This document shows, piece after piece, positions 49,154-58,544 of a stretch of 64,000 nt of DNA (position 1 is its first letter; the number at the start of each line of letters is the position of its first letter). Source of the DNA: Trinickia symbiotica. GTDB lineage: Bacteria > Pseudomonadota > Gammaproteobacteria > Burkholderiales > Burkholderiaceae. The stretch spans positions 1-64,000 of the forward strand of contig NZ_PTIR01000001.1 of NCBI RefSeq assembly GCF_002934455.1, in the 5' to 3' direction. A program made the translations under genes and the position numbers. Under the pieces are notes generated by a model, which searched no databases, was not told the DNA's origin, and saw nothing but the letters and a program-made list of their open reading frames with translations.

Positions 49154-51906
49154 ATGCGTTCGCGAGCGACGTTCGTGAGCTTAAGACTTAATGCGATCAC
49201 GATTGCGGTCATCATAGGCGTCCTCATCATCGCCGGACGCCTGGTTAGCGTGCTGGTCGACTGGCTCTGGTTTTCATCGATCGGCTATGTCGACGTCTTC
49301 TGGACGATCGTCGACGCCAAGGTACTGCTCTTCGTCGCAGCCTTTGCCGCAACGACCGCCGCGCTTTGGATATCGGGAAACTTGGCGCTCCACTATGCCG
49401 CGGCCTCCCGCGACCCGCATCCGGCGAAGATCTATCCGCGCGATGAGGCGCAACCGTTCTCCGATGTCGTCGATCTAATCGCCTCGCGCACCCCTTGGCG
49501 CTTGGCCCTCCTCGGCGGCGCCGTGGTGCTTGGATCGCTCATCGCCGCTATCGAGGTGTCCAACTGGGATATCGCACTTCGCTATCTCCATCAAGTCCCC
49601 GTCGGCAAGCGCGATCCAATCTTTGGCCACGACATCGGTTTTTATCTCTTCTCCCTGCCGGCGTACCTTGCAGTCAAGAACTGGCTCCTATTGCTGACCC
49701 TCGGATGCACGCTCATCGCTGGCACGCTTTACATCGCACATGGCGACATCACCTTCGAACCGGCGCCAATTGCGTTCTCCCCCGCTGCAATGGGGCACGG
49801 CTCCGTGCTGTTTGGTCTCTTCTTCGCGTTGAAGGCCTGGTCCTACTGGCTCGATCGCTTTCGATTGCTTTACGCCGAAAACGGAGTGCTTTCCGGTGCC
49901 GCTTAACAGATGTCCATGTCAAGTTGCCGGTTCTGTGGCTGCTTGCCGCCATCGCCGCCTTGGCATCCGTCGCCTCGCTGGCGAACATGCGCTGGCGCAC
50001 CCACCGCGTGCCGGTCATTTCTCTACTTGCTGTCTTCGGCGGCTCGTTCCTGCTTTTGTTCATCTATCCGGCGCTTTTCGAGAGCCTCTACGTGAAGCCA
50101 AGCGAACTGCAGCGCGAAACGCCGTATATCGAACACAGCCTCGCGTTGACGCGAGCGGCCTACGGCCTCGACAAAATCGAGGTCACACAGTTCCCGGCCG
50201 AAGAGGATCTGGATCCCGCAACCCTTGCAGCCAATCGCGCGACCATCGACAACATCCGCCTTTGGGATGTGCAACCGCTCATGGACACCTATGCGCAATT
50301 GCAGGAGATCAGGACTTACTACAAGTTTCTCTCGGTGGACATCGATCGCTATCAACTCAGCACCGGCTATCGACAAGTCATGCTGTCGGCGCGCGAATTG
50401 GAGCCCGCACTGCTTCCCGCGAACGCCCAGACCTGGGTGAACCAGCATCTGCTGTTCACGCACGGCGATGGGGTCGTGATGTCGCCCGTCACCGAAAAAT
50501 CAAAGGAAGGCTTGCCGTCGTTTTATTTGCGGGATATTCCGCCCGTCGCAAACGGGGGTCCCTCCATCGACGAGCCTCGGATCTATTTCGGTGAAGGCGA
50601 GGCCGGCTATGTCATCGTCAAAGGCAGCTTGCCCGAATTCGACTACCCGAAGGGAATGGAAAATGCCTATACGACGTATAACGGCCGCGATGGTGTTGCG
50701 GTCGGCAACATCGCGCGACGCGCTCTCTTCGCCTGGCGATTCGCCGACCTCAACATTCTGCTCACCAGCTACATCACTCACGCGAGCCGGATCCTGCTCT
50801 ATCGCAACATTCAAGAAAGAGTCAGCAAGATCGCCCCGTTTCTCGCGCTCGATCACGATCCCTATATGGCAGTGAGTCATGGGCGACTGCTGTGGATACA
50901 AGATGCATATACCACCAGCCGCTGGTTCCCCTATTCGAAAGCGAGTACCGACCACGGCATCAACTACATCCGAAATGCGGTCAAGATCGTGATCGACGCC
51001 TATGACGGCACCGTCAACTTGTATGTCAGCGATCCGACTGATCCGATCGTGCGCACCTACGTGCAGATATTTCCGACTTCGTTCAAGCCTCTGTCGGCAA
51101 TGCCGCTGGACCTACAGCGACACATCCGCTATCCAGAAGACCTCTTCCTGATCCAAGCGCAACGCTACGGCGCATACCACATGAACTCGCCGGAAGTGTT
51201 CTACAACCGCGAGGATCTTTGGAACTTCCCGCGAGTGCCGGCAAGTATCGATGAAGCGAGCGCGCAGGGCACCACGATGGCGCCCTACTACACGATCATG
51301 CGGCTGCCAGGACGACGCGAACCCGAGTTCGTGCTGATGCTGCCAATGGTGCCGAGCCAACGGGAGAACATGATTGCGTGGTTGGCCGCGCGATGCGATT
51401 CAGACGAATATGGCAAGCTCATCGCCTACACCTTTCCCAAGGAAAAGCTCATCTATGGGCCGTTCCAGATCGAAGCACGCATTCAACAAGACACAGAGAT
51501 CTCGCAGCAAATCTCGCTGTGGAATCAGATGGGCTCGCGTGTGATCCGCGGACACCTCGTGGTGGTGCCGATCGGAAATGCGATCCTCTATGTCTCGCCG
51601 CTGTACTTGCGTTCAACCGCGGGGCAACTTCCCGAGCTGAAGCGCGTCATTGCTGCTTACGGCGATCGTGTCGTCATGGAGGAGACATTGAGTGCAGCGT
51701 TGGCGGCGCTCTTCAAGGAAGCCGCTCCGATGGCGATACCGCACGAGGGTACCGTGGACGCGCGCGCCCGTGCGGCACTCTCGCACTACAACCGCGCCAT
51801 CGAACGGCTCAAAGCCGGAGACTGGAGCGGCTTCGGCTCCGAGCTCGACGCGCTACGGCCATTGCTCGAAGGGCTCGCGGCGGGTGGTGCGAAGGATCGG
51901 CGCTAG
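49154..51906 (+). pseudogene. UPF0182 family membrane protein, frameshifted
   Basis: Two adjoining frames give one UPF0182 protein of about 910 residues. The first (49154-49906, ATG 49154) has several membrane helices and ends LLYAENGVLSGAA at a stop; the second continues YTDVHVKLPVLWLL from about 49906 to the stop at 51906. Family members have FGAGYTDVHVR at this place, so one base appears to be missing near 49905. The soluble part (YIEHSLALTRAAYGLDKIEV, YVSDPTDPIVRTY, FPRVPASIDEASAQG) looks intact. If the frameshift is a sequencing error the gene would be functional. The family is an integral membrane protein of unknown biochemical role. A start near 49495 in the second frame is only the shadow. 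Confidence 0.85.
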
Positions 51907-52027
51907 AGAAAGTGAGCCAAGAGAAAGCGGCTATCCCACTAGGAGTACAGTATGCTGCTGATGATACTTGGCCGAGGAGGACCGCAAGATTTTGCTTGCC
52001 CCCTTTTTGCGCTGGAGATCCATTTCC

Positions 52028-52660
52028 GTGAAACTCAACCCGCGCGAACTAGAAGACATCAGCGTCATCACGTTGCAGCACTACAACGCGCATGCGGAAC
52101 AGTTCCTTGAAGGCACGCGCGACCACGATGTCTCGCAGAACATTGCGGCGTTGCTGCGCCACATCGATGCAGAGCCGCCTTTTGCGATTCTAGATTTTGG
52201 CTGCGGGCCGGGGCGGGATCTCAAAGTCTTCAGCGCGCTGGGCCATCGCGCGGTCGGGCTCGATGGGGCCGAGCGCTTCGTTGCAATGGCGCGCGCCGAG
52301 ACCGGCTGCGACGTGTGGCAGCAGGATTTTCTGCGCCTCGACTTACCGCACGCACAATTTGACGGCATTTTCGCTAACGCCGCCTTGTTTCATGTACCGA
52401 GTCAGGACTTGCCGCGCGTACTTCGGCAGTTGTACTCGACGCTGAAGCCCGGGGGTGTGCTATTCAGCTCGAACCCACGAGGCGCGAATCAAGAGGGCTG
52501 GAGCCTCGGCCGTTACGGCGCTTACCATGATCTCGAAGCGTGGCGCCGATATATGGCGGACGCGGGCTTCGTCGAACTCGAGCACTATTACCGGCCCGCT
52601 GGCCTACCGCGCGAGCAGCAGCCCTGGCTCGCAAGCGTCTGGCGCAAGCCGTACAGATAG
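52028..52660 (+). CDS. Class I SAM-dependent methyltransferase
   Basis: 210 residues from GTG 52028 (GGAG ten bases upstream; an earlier in-frame TTG at 51968 adds only weak sequence). The SAM motif is ILDFGCGPGRDLKVF, motif II-like VGLDGAERFVAMAR, motif III FDGIFANAALFHVP and post-III LKPGGVLFSSNPR. It lies 121 bases after the UPF0182 gene. Substrate unknown; the SAM domain is of the Methyltransf_11/25 type, which acts on small molecules. Confidence 0.88.
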   Translation: MKLNPRELEDISVITLQHYNAHAEQFLEGTRDHDVSQNIAALLRHIDAEPPFAILDFGCGPGRDLKVFSALGHRAVGLDGAERFVAMARAETGCDVWQQDFLRLDLPHAQFDGIFANAALFHVPSQDLPRVLRQLYSTLKPGGVLFSSNPRGANQEGWSLGRYGAYHDLEAWRRYMADAGFVELEHYYRPAGLPREQQPWLASVWRKPYR

Positions 52661-52794
52661 ACCGCCTTGAGCGTCGCCAGCTTCGCCCGTGCCAAGCGCA
52701 ACCTCGCCCGGGCCGAGCGTGCAGCGAGGAACCGCTCATGACGTCGTCCCAAGCGTATGACCGACGGCACAAACGACAGCTGACAGCAAAGTGC

Positions 52795-52808
52795 TATAAT
52801 TGACGTCA
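52795..52808 (+). promoter_or_regulatory. Possible promoter/operator of the toxin-antitoxin pair
   Basis: A perfect -10 hexamer TATAAT (52795-52800) touches the palindrome TGACGTCA (52801-52808), 27 bases before the antitoxin ATG. Type II antitoxins of the ribbon-helix-helix group usually bind such palindromes over the promoter. The -35 box is not convincing. Confidence 0.5.
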
Positions 52809-52834
52809 TTGAAAGCACGGATGGAGATTTGACA

Positions 52835-53089
52835 ATGGCTGTTCTGACTGTACGCAACGTGCCGGACGAGGTGCATCGCGCCCTAAGGCTTCGTGCTGCG
52901 CAGCACGGGCACAGCACCGAGGCCGAGGTTCGAGCGATTCTTTCCAGCGCGGTAAAGCCAGAAAAGCGTGTGCGCTTGGGCGATGCTTTGGCGGCCTTAG
53001 GTCGCAAGGCCGGTCTAACCAATGAGGACTTGGCGATCTTTGACCAAACACGGGAGAAGACACCGGCTGAGCCGATGAGGTTTGAATGA
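52835..53089 (+). CDS. FitA-like ribbon-helix-helix antitoxin
   Basis: 84 residues from ATG 52835, GGAG eight bases upstream. It starts MAVLTVRNVPDEVHRALRLRA, the FitA/Arc-like N-terminus, where the first strand binds DNA, and continues QHGHSTEAEVRAILSSAV, with the C-terminal part (LTNEDLAIFDQTRE) wrapping the toxin. It neutralises the PIN toxin next door and probably represses the pair. Its stop overlaps the toxin start (ATGA). Confidence 0.9.
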   Translation: MAVLTVRNVPDEVHRALRLRAAQHGHSTEAEVRAILSSAVKPEKRVRLGDALAALGRKAGLTNEDLAIFDQTREKTPAEPMRFE

Positions 53090-53508
53090 TCGTTCTGGAT
53101 ACCAACGTGGTTTCCGAAGCGATGAAACCTGAGCCGGACGCAACCGTTCGAGCGTGGCTCAACGAGCAGGCCGCCGAAACCCTGTACTTGTCGAGCGTGA
53201 CGTTAGCCGAGCTGCGGTTTGGTATCGCGGTGCTGCCGACCGGTAAGCGCAAAAGCGCCCTAACTCATTCGGTGGATGGTTTGTTCGGCCTGTTTGAGGG
53301 ACGTCTGCTGCCGTTTGACGTCAATGCAGCGCAGCACTATGCCGAGCTGGCAGCGACGGCAAGAAAGAGCGGGAGCGGCTTCCCGACGCCGGACGGCTAT
53401 ATCGCCGCCATTGCCGCCTCGCGAGGGTTCATCGTCGCGTCCCGCGATACCTCGCCCTACGAAGCGGGCGGACTGCAGGTTATTAATCCCTGGATCCCTA
53501 CGACCTGA
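53086..53508 (+). CDS. VapC/FitB-type PIN-domain toxin
   Basis: 140 residues. PIN-domain acidic residues are visible: Asp5 (VLDTNVVSE), Glu42 (TLAELRFG), Asp103 (TPDGYIAA) and Asp121 (ASRDTSPYE), which bind the metal for RNase action. VapC-type toxins cut specific tRNAs or other RNAs and stop growth. The gene is complete with a stop at 53508, followed by the solo IS66 end about 30-60 bases later, so the pair survived at the edge of a deletion or insertion. Confidence 0.92.
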   Translation: MIVLDTNVVSEAMKPEPDATVRAWLNEQAAETLYLSSVTLAELRFGIAVLPTGKRKSALTHSVDGLFGLFEGRLLPFDVNAAQHYAELAATARKSGSGFPTPDGYIAAIAASRGFIVASRDTSPYEAGGLQVINPWIPTT

Positions 53509-53540
53509 TCTGCCCGATCAGTTGAATCGCGGGGCACCCG

Positions 53541-53604
53541 TCCCGTGTACCGGCGAAATTTTTGTACGGCTACAAGGCGGACGTGGGCTTAAATTCGCGC
53601 TTAC
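53541..53604. mobile_element. Solo IS66-type right end
   Basis: TACAAGGCGGACGTGG is followed by GCTTAAATTCGCGCTTAC (53587-53604), identical over its last 18 bases to the repeat at 214-231. The preceding bases (ACCGGCGAAATTTTTGTACGG) have the look of an IS66 right end, but no transposase reading frame lies to the left: the toxin gene stops at 53508. So an IS66 copy was reduced to its tip. Left bound approximate. Confidence 0.6.
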
Positions 53605-53976
53605 GACTAGTCGAACAGCCTGCAAAGCCCCGCGATTGCGCAACCCATTGGACCAAAGGGTGCTCGCTGCATCCTTGCCATGTCACCCTGCCGCTCTTTT
53701 TGTCTCAACTTCGGATGACCGCGAAACTAAGCCAATCGAACGCAGATTTCCGTCGGTACAGTGTCATGTGCCGCTCCGAGCGTTGCGTTTGCGCGACAAG
53801 CGAGCGTCGTTGGCAAGTCAGCCCGAAATGAGTACATCAATGAGTATGCCGACAAGAGGCATTCAACTTAAACGCTGCGCGCGCTCGACATACGGAAGCC
53901 TTGCGGACGCACCTGCGCGCTGACCTCGGAGCACTAATAGCGCTTGAGTCAGAATGGCGTAGCGACAAATTGCGAC
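53605..53976. other. Non-coding stretch after the solo IS66 end
   Basis: 372 bases with no supportable gene. It contains repeat module copy B (53788-53846). Confidence 0.4.
53788..53846. repeat. Repeat module, copy B (related to 47575-47643)
   Basis: TTTGCGCGACAA (53788-53799) and GAGTACATCAATGAGTA (53830-53846) match copy A at 47583-47594 and 47626-47642 with one difference, while the 30 bases between them differ. Both are on the plus strand and thus direct repeats, 6.2 kb apart, enclosing the tRNA remnant, AbiEii fragment, SRPBCC, UPF0182, methyltransferase and toxin-antitoxin genes. Confidence 0.5.
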
Positions 53977-54402
53977 TTATTTCGCGAACAGCTGGCTCAT
54001 GTCCTTGAACGCCTTGAATTCAAGGGCGTTGCCGCACGGGTCGAGCAGGAACATCGTTGCTTGCTCGCCGACTTCACCCTTGAAGCGGATGTATGGATCA
54101 ATGACGAACTTCGTGCCGAACGACTTCAGACGCTCGGCCAGCGCTTCCCATTCTTCCCATTTCAGCACGATACCAAAGTGCGGCACCGGCACGTCGTGAC
54201 CGTCGACCGGGTTGCTATTCAGCTTTTCCTGCGACGGCGTCTTCGGCTGCTCGTGAATCACCAACTGGTGGCCATAGAAGTCGAAGTCGACCCATTGCTT
54301 GCTCGAGCGGCCTTCGGGGAGACCGAAAACTTCACCGTAGAACTTGCGTGCAGCAGGAAGGTCGTAAACCGGGATGGCGAGATGGAAAGGAGAGAGACTC
54401 AT
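53977..54402 (-). CDS. VOC (glyoxalase/bleomycin-resistance) superfamily protein
   Basis: 141 residues: two beta-alpha-beta-beta-beta modules, beginning [20 protein letters not shown] and [10 protein letters not shown], then [13 protein letters not shown] with a metal-ligand-like His, [20 protein letters not shown], and the C-terminal [16 protein letters not shown] where Glu is the usual last ligand. Substrate unknown; members are dioxygenases, lyases or resistance proteins. It ends 130 bases to the right of repeat copy B. Confidence 0.88.
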   Translation of the reverse strand: MSLSPFHLAIPVYDLPAARKFYGEVFGLPEGRSSKQWVDFDFYGHQLVIHEQPKTPSQEKLNSNPVDGHDVPVPHFGIVLKWEEWEALAERLKSFGTKFVIDPYIRFKGEVGEQATMFLLDPCGNALEFKAFKDMSQLFAK

Positions 54403-54712
54403 TTTTAAGCAAGACCAGTTGTAACGTGTTCGTCGCGCGATTTGCCCGAACGAACGTGATTATGGGAAGCAGCCAAGCCCGCTTAATACGGGCTTAGTCG
54501 CCATAGTGCGACTCGCAACATATAGCCTCATCGCATCTGTACCAATACTATGACGCGAGTCGCAAAAAGAAAAACAATATATTTTTTCCTTTACACAAAG
54601 AACATTGTTGATTCAAAAAGGCGCGGACGCGAGTATCGCCCTGCCGTCATGGCTCAGATAAGCCACAAATCCTCGGTGCGGATGCCCTCTGACGTTTTTT
54701 GAAGCGACTTGA
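54403..54712. other. AT-rich intergenic region
   Basis: 310 bases without a gene; the segment about 54560-54625 is unusually AT-rich for this window (runs of A and T such as TATATTTTTTCC). It may hold the VOC gene promoter on the minus strand. No further structure seen. Confidence 0.4.
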
Positions 54713-55395
54713 TTACGCCAATGCTTCGTCTGCAGTCTCACGGACCCGAACCGACGTCACGAACCCGATAATCGATGCGGCCACCAGAAGGAAGGCAGGG
54801 CTCAGCAGGTTGTGAGTCTGACCGATTATGGAAGTGGCGACGTAAGGCGTCACGCCGCCGCCCAGAATCGTGCCGAAGTTGAAACTGAACGCCATGCCCG
54901 TGTATCGAACCCGAGTTGGGAACTGTTCCGCTTACGTGGGATAGCCGACCGATTGAACGATGGGCATCGGCAAGGCAACGACGAACAAAGCGATAAGCGT
55001 CAGCACGGTGTTGTGCAGGTTCATCAATGCCATCATGGGAAACACCAGGATGGCGTAGGCGGCGAACCCGATGGACAGCACTTTCTTGCGGCCGATTCGG
55101 TCCGACAAGCCACCCCACATCGGCATCAGCATCGCCATCGTGATGCTTACTGCCGACATTGACCAGTACACCGTCGTCTTGTCGTACTTCAGGTAGGTGA
55201 TCAGGTAGATGCTCATGAACACAAAGCCAACCCAATACCCGACGTTCTGCGCGAAAGAAATCAAGAAGACTCGGAGCATTGCCGGGCGATGGTTGCGCAG
55301 CACATCCGAAAGAGGCGCTTTCACGGGTTCGCTCGTCTCGACCGCGCGACGAAACATGGTCGACAACGCCCCCCACGCTGCAAACGTACGCGAAT
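54713..55395 (-). pseudogene. Remnant of an MFS metabolite:proton symporter (5' half deleted, internal stop)
   Basis: Minus-strand sequence encodes the C-terminal half of an MHS-type (citrate/proline-betaine) transporter: VLRNHRPAMLRVFLISFAQN, several helices, WGGLSDRIGRKKVLSIGFAA, then VVALPMPIVQSVGYPT followed by a TAA (54932-54934) and, in the same frame, AEQFPTRVRYTGMAFSFNFG and GTILGGGVTPYVATSI to the stop at 54713. AEQFPxxVRYTG is the family's hallmark after this helix, so the TAA is a nonsense change. The N-terminal about 200 residues are missing. It joins directly to the pxpC remnant and was probably the pathway's transporter. Confidence 0.8.
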
Positions 55396-56308
55396 TCAGC
55401 CGCTCCTGGTCCGCTGAGCGTCCGCGATGCTGATAACACTGAACCGGACCGACTCTCCCGGCATCCTTTGAGCGAGTCGCGGCAGAGTCCGCTGCGCATA
55501 CGTGCGCGATTTTCGGGTAACCCCCTGTGGTTTGACGGTCCGCCATCAGCACGATGGGATTGCCGTCAGCCGGCACTTGAATCGCACCGAACCCAAGCGC
55601 TTCCGATTTCATCTGCGTTGGCTGCCTCAAATCGAGCTTAGGACCTTCCAGGCGAAAGCCCATCCGGTCGGATTGCGGCGTCAGGCGAAACGCTTCCTGC
55701 TGGAATGCTTCCTGCGAAGCCGCATTAAAGAGCTCCCATTCGCGTCCGACGATGACTCGGATGGAAGCATCGGCATCCCAAAGCACGTCTTGGCTCAACG
55801 CTGCGAGCTGCGGGTTTGGCAACTGAACGTCGGACTTGGCTGCATCCTTCAACTCAATCACGCTGCCCTTAGCGAGAGCGCGGCCTGCGAAGCCGCCGTA
55901 GCCGCCTCGCGCGAAGAGGCTCGCGCTCCCCATGATCAGGTCGGCGTGGTAGCCGCCGCGAACAGCGATATAAGCTCGCACACCCGAGCGACGCTTTCCG
56001 AAAGCCAGTTCGCTGCCGGCGGTCACGCGCGTTGCCTTATTCAGCGCCAACGGTTCGCCGTTCAGCTTCGCGTCGAGGTCCGCGCCAGTGACAGCAATGA
56101 CCGCGTCGGAGGTGAAACGCAGTGTCGGTCCCATCAGCGTGACTTCCAACGTCCCTTCGCTCTGCGCATTGCCGACGAGGACATTTGCCAGTCGATGCGA
56201 ACGCTCGTCCATCACTCCGTTGACGGGGACGCCGAGCTTCTGGAAGCCTCGTCGCCCCAGGTCCTGCAGGGTGGTCAGCGCTCCGGGTTTCAATACTTCA
56301 ATGCTCAT
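55396..56308 (-). pseudogene. pxpC: 5-oxoprolinase subunit C (PxpC), frameshifted near its end
   Basis: Starts MSIEVLKPGALTTLQDLGRR at 56308, the PxpC/KipA/biotin-dependent carboxyltransferase-like N-terminus; GFQKLGVPVNGVMDERSHRLAN, RGGYHADLIMGSASLFARGG and LMADRQTTGGYPKIAHV are intact. After VCAADS the frame goes wrong (one extra base near 55487); in the next frame the expected LPRLAQRMPGESVRFSVISI continues to a stop at 55396-55398. The subunit is a third of the ATP-dependent 5-oxoprolinase with PxpA and PxpB. It overlaps the pxpB stop by four bases. Confidence 0.85.
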
Positions 56309-57054
56309 TGCGCTGCTCCTGCGTGTTCATTCAATGCGTCGAACTCAGCTGGGCTGATCGAGACAAAGCGGACTTTGTCGCCGGCATGGAGGAGACAAGG
56401 GTCGGCGCGCGACGGATCGAACATCTGCAACGGCGTTCGGCCGATAAGATTCCAACCGCCCGGCAAGGTCACCGGGTATATGACCGATTGGCGATTCGCG
56501 AGGCCGACCGATCCAGGCGCGACCGCGGTACGCGGCGTCGCACGGCGCGGCGGCGTGAGTTTGTCGTCCAGAAGTCCAATGTACGGATGGCCGGGGGCGA
56601 ATCCAATCATCATGACGTCCACGAGTTCGCCAGAGTGCAGCTTCACCACTTCGTCGACCGACAGGCAGCAGGTCTGCGCGACCTCGGCAAGGTCAACGCC
56701 GTATTCGCCGCCGTAGCAGACGGGGATGTCAACCACGCGTCCACTATCGGTTGCCCCGTCACTGCTGTCGTTGACGACCTGTTCGAGCAAAGCCTCGACA
56801 ACCTGATACGGAAGCTTGTCCGCCGAACTCAATTCTACGCGGTGCGGGTCGTAATGGACGCCGACCGTGGTCATCGCGGGGACGATGTCGTGAATGAACG
56901 GGTGGTTGCCGGCCGCAATTCGAGCGGCAATTTCACGGGTAACGCGATTCGCAGCCACCCGGTCGCTCGACCGCACCTCGACAATGACGGTTCGCTCGCC
57001 CGAATGACTCAGCCGGCATGTCGTTGAACCGTCGGTGCTGCTGATGCTGCTCAT
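56305..57054 (-). CDS. pxpB: 5-oxoprolinase subunit B (PxpB / KipI-like)
   Basis: 249 residues, apparently intact. N-terminal RLSHSGERTVIVEVRSSDR, a middle part VVDIPVCYGGEYGVDLAEVA, and the C-terminal cyclophilin-like domain with IGFAPGHPYIGLLDDKL, VAPGSVGLANRQSVIYPVTL and GGWNLIGRTP. PxpB works only with PxpA and PxpC; since pxpC is broken here, its usefulness is doubtful. The biotin carboxylase fragment ends three bases upstream. Confidence 0.88.
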   Translation of the reverse strand: MSSISSTDGSTTCRLSHSGERTVIVEVRSSDRVAANRVTREIAARIAAGNHPFIHDIVPAMTTVGVHYDPHRVELSSADKLPYQVVEALLEQVVNDSSDGATDSGRVVDIPVCYGGEYGVDLAEVAQTCCLSVDEVVKLHSGELVDVMMIGFAPGHPYIGLLDDKLTPPRRATPRTAVAPGSVGLANRQSVIYPVTLPGGWNLIGRTPLQMFDPSRADPCLLHAGDKVRFVSISPAEFDALNEHAGAAQ

Positions 57055-57056
57055 GC

Positions 57057-57533
57057 TTATACTCCAACGTGCACTTCACCGCTTGCGACTGCGAGCAGAT
57101 TCGTGATTTCCCGCTGAACGAAGCCCGTATCGACGCGCCCCGCAACAAACTCAGGGTTCTGAATCAGCGCCGACAGAAAGGCGCCGTTATGTTTGATTCC
57201 GTCGATATGGAGCTGCGCGAGCGCGACGGTCATGACATCGAGCGCCTGCGTTCTGTCGGTTCCGAACGAGATGAGTTTTGCAATCATCGGGTCGTAGAAC
57301 GGCGAGATGGAATCGCCGGCACGAACGCCGGTGTCGATACGCAGGCCTTTGACGGTTTCCGGCAAAACAAATCGCTCCAGCTTGCCTGGGGATGGCAGGA
57401 AGTTCTTGGCTGGATTCTCAGCGTACAGACGACACTCGACGGCGGCGCCGCGTCGGCGAATGGCGCGTTGCTCGAGACGCTTCAGATGACCGGCTGCCAA
57501 CAAAATTTGTGCTTGCACGAGGTCCCATCTCAA
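57057..57533 (-). pseudogene. Biotin carboxylase (AccC-like) C-terminal remnant
   Basis: The frame reads RWDLVQAQILLAAGHL, then RRRGAAVECRLYAENPAKNF, LPSPGKLERFVLP, GVRAGDSISPFYDPMIAKLI and IKHNGAFLSALIQNPEFVAG, ending at 57057. These blocks are the last about 150 residues of biotin carboxylase (RGHAIECRLYAENP; DGVRxGDxxxPFYDPM), while the ATP-grasp core and N-terminus are absent. The break at about 57530 coincides with the start of the LysR remnant on the other strand, so one deletion removed both N-termini. pxpBC-type loci often carry such a biotin-carboxylase gene. Confidence 0.8.
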
Positions 57534-57542
57534 GCCCAGGAA

Positions 57543-58220
57543 CTCATCCGGATGTACAACAGCCTAGGAACAACGCCCGTCGATAGTCCGGTCAATGTGG
57601 TTGTAAACGTGGGTGCAATTGCTTCACTTCAGCGCTCGCTCCTACCCGACGCGCTAACGAGGTTTCATCGGCAAAGTCCCGAGGCTCGCTCACGTGTGAT
57701 TCCCGGACTCTCGATGGAACTGGTCAACCTCGTCGACGCCGGTGAAATCGACATGGCGGCAATCATCCGCCCGCCGTTCTCTCTTCACAGTGATCTGCGC
57801 TGGACAACACTGGCGAGCGAGCCGTTTCGCCTGCTTGTTCCTCGGAACGCACCCGACGAAGATTGGGCGGGGCTCTTAGCGAGTCGGCCGTTCATTCGGT
57901 ACGATCGCACGTCTTTTGGTGGACGACTGGTAGACCGTTTCCTGCGCAGGATGCACTTTTCGCTACACGAGGTGTGCGAAGTGGACGAACTGGAAGCCAT
58001 CGTGCGGCTGGTCGCAAACGGGCTTGGCGTGGCCTTGGTGCCAGAGGTGGCAACGCATAAGCGATGGCCGGCAGCCGTCCGAGCAATCGATCTGGGCGAA
58101 CACACCTTCCACCGTGACGTAGGACTCGTGCATCGAGCTCGCGGAAGCCTCAGTGAACCTGCGCGGTTGCTGACGAAGCTGATCATCAGCGTCGCAGGCG
58201 AAAGGTCGGGAGAGGAATAG
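57543..58220 (+). pseudogene. LysR-type regulator lacking its HTH domain
   Basis: The effector-binding half is present: NVVVNVGAIASLQRSLLPDA and LTRFHRQSPEARSRV, IPGLSMELVNLVDAGEIDMA, ASEPFRLLVPRNAPDEDW, ending LTKLIISVAGERSGEE. The N-terminal helix-turn-helix (about 80 residues) is missing: the frame upstream is the antisense of the biotin carboxylase remnant. It was probably the divergent regulator of the pxp operon. No function expected. Confidence 0.8.
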
Positions 58221-58544
58221 TGTAGCCAGACCATCGCCCTTCGAACCCGCAATCTGACGTCCGGCGTGGCTTGGTCCGCAATAAGCCACGCGCCATGCTA
58301 ACGCATGGTGTCAGATAGGTGGGCGAGGCGTTCAACTTTTGCTTTCGTTAATGCTTTGTGAACTGTGGTTCATACGGAACGAGAGACGTCGCTCCCCGGG
58401 GCGCGATGCGAGCACCTGGTTCGTACGGCGGGCGAGATCGGTGGCGGTTACAGTAGTCATGTGGGCCTTCGGTCAGAATAATACGCACTTTACGCAATTT
58501 GGGCGGCAAGGTCGCGAGCAGCAGACGAAATCCCCCACTAGGTT
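58221..58544. other. Non-coding stretch after the LysR remnant
   Basis: 324 bases with only short incidental frames. Nothing recognisable. Confidence 0.4.

Noticed and set aside
49495-49905. Long leading part of the frame that contains the UPF0182 C-terminal part
   Set aside because: It is the out-of-frame reading of the UPF0182 N-terminal coding region; the true join is at about 49905.
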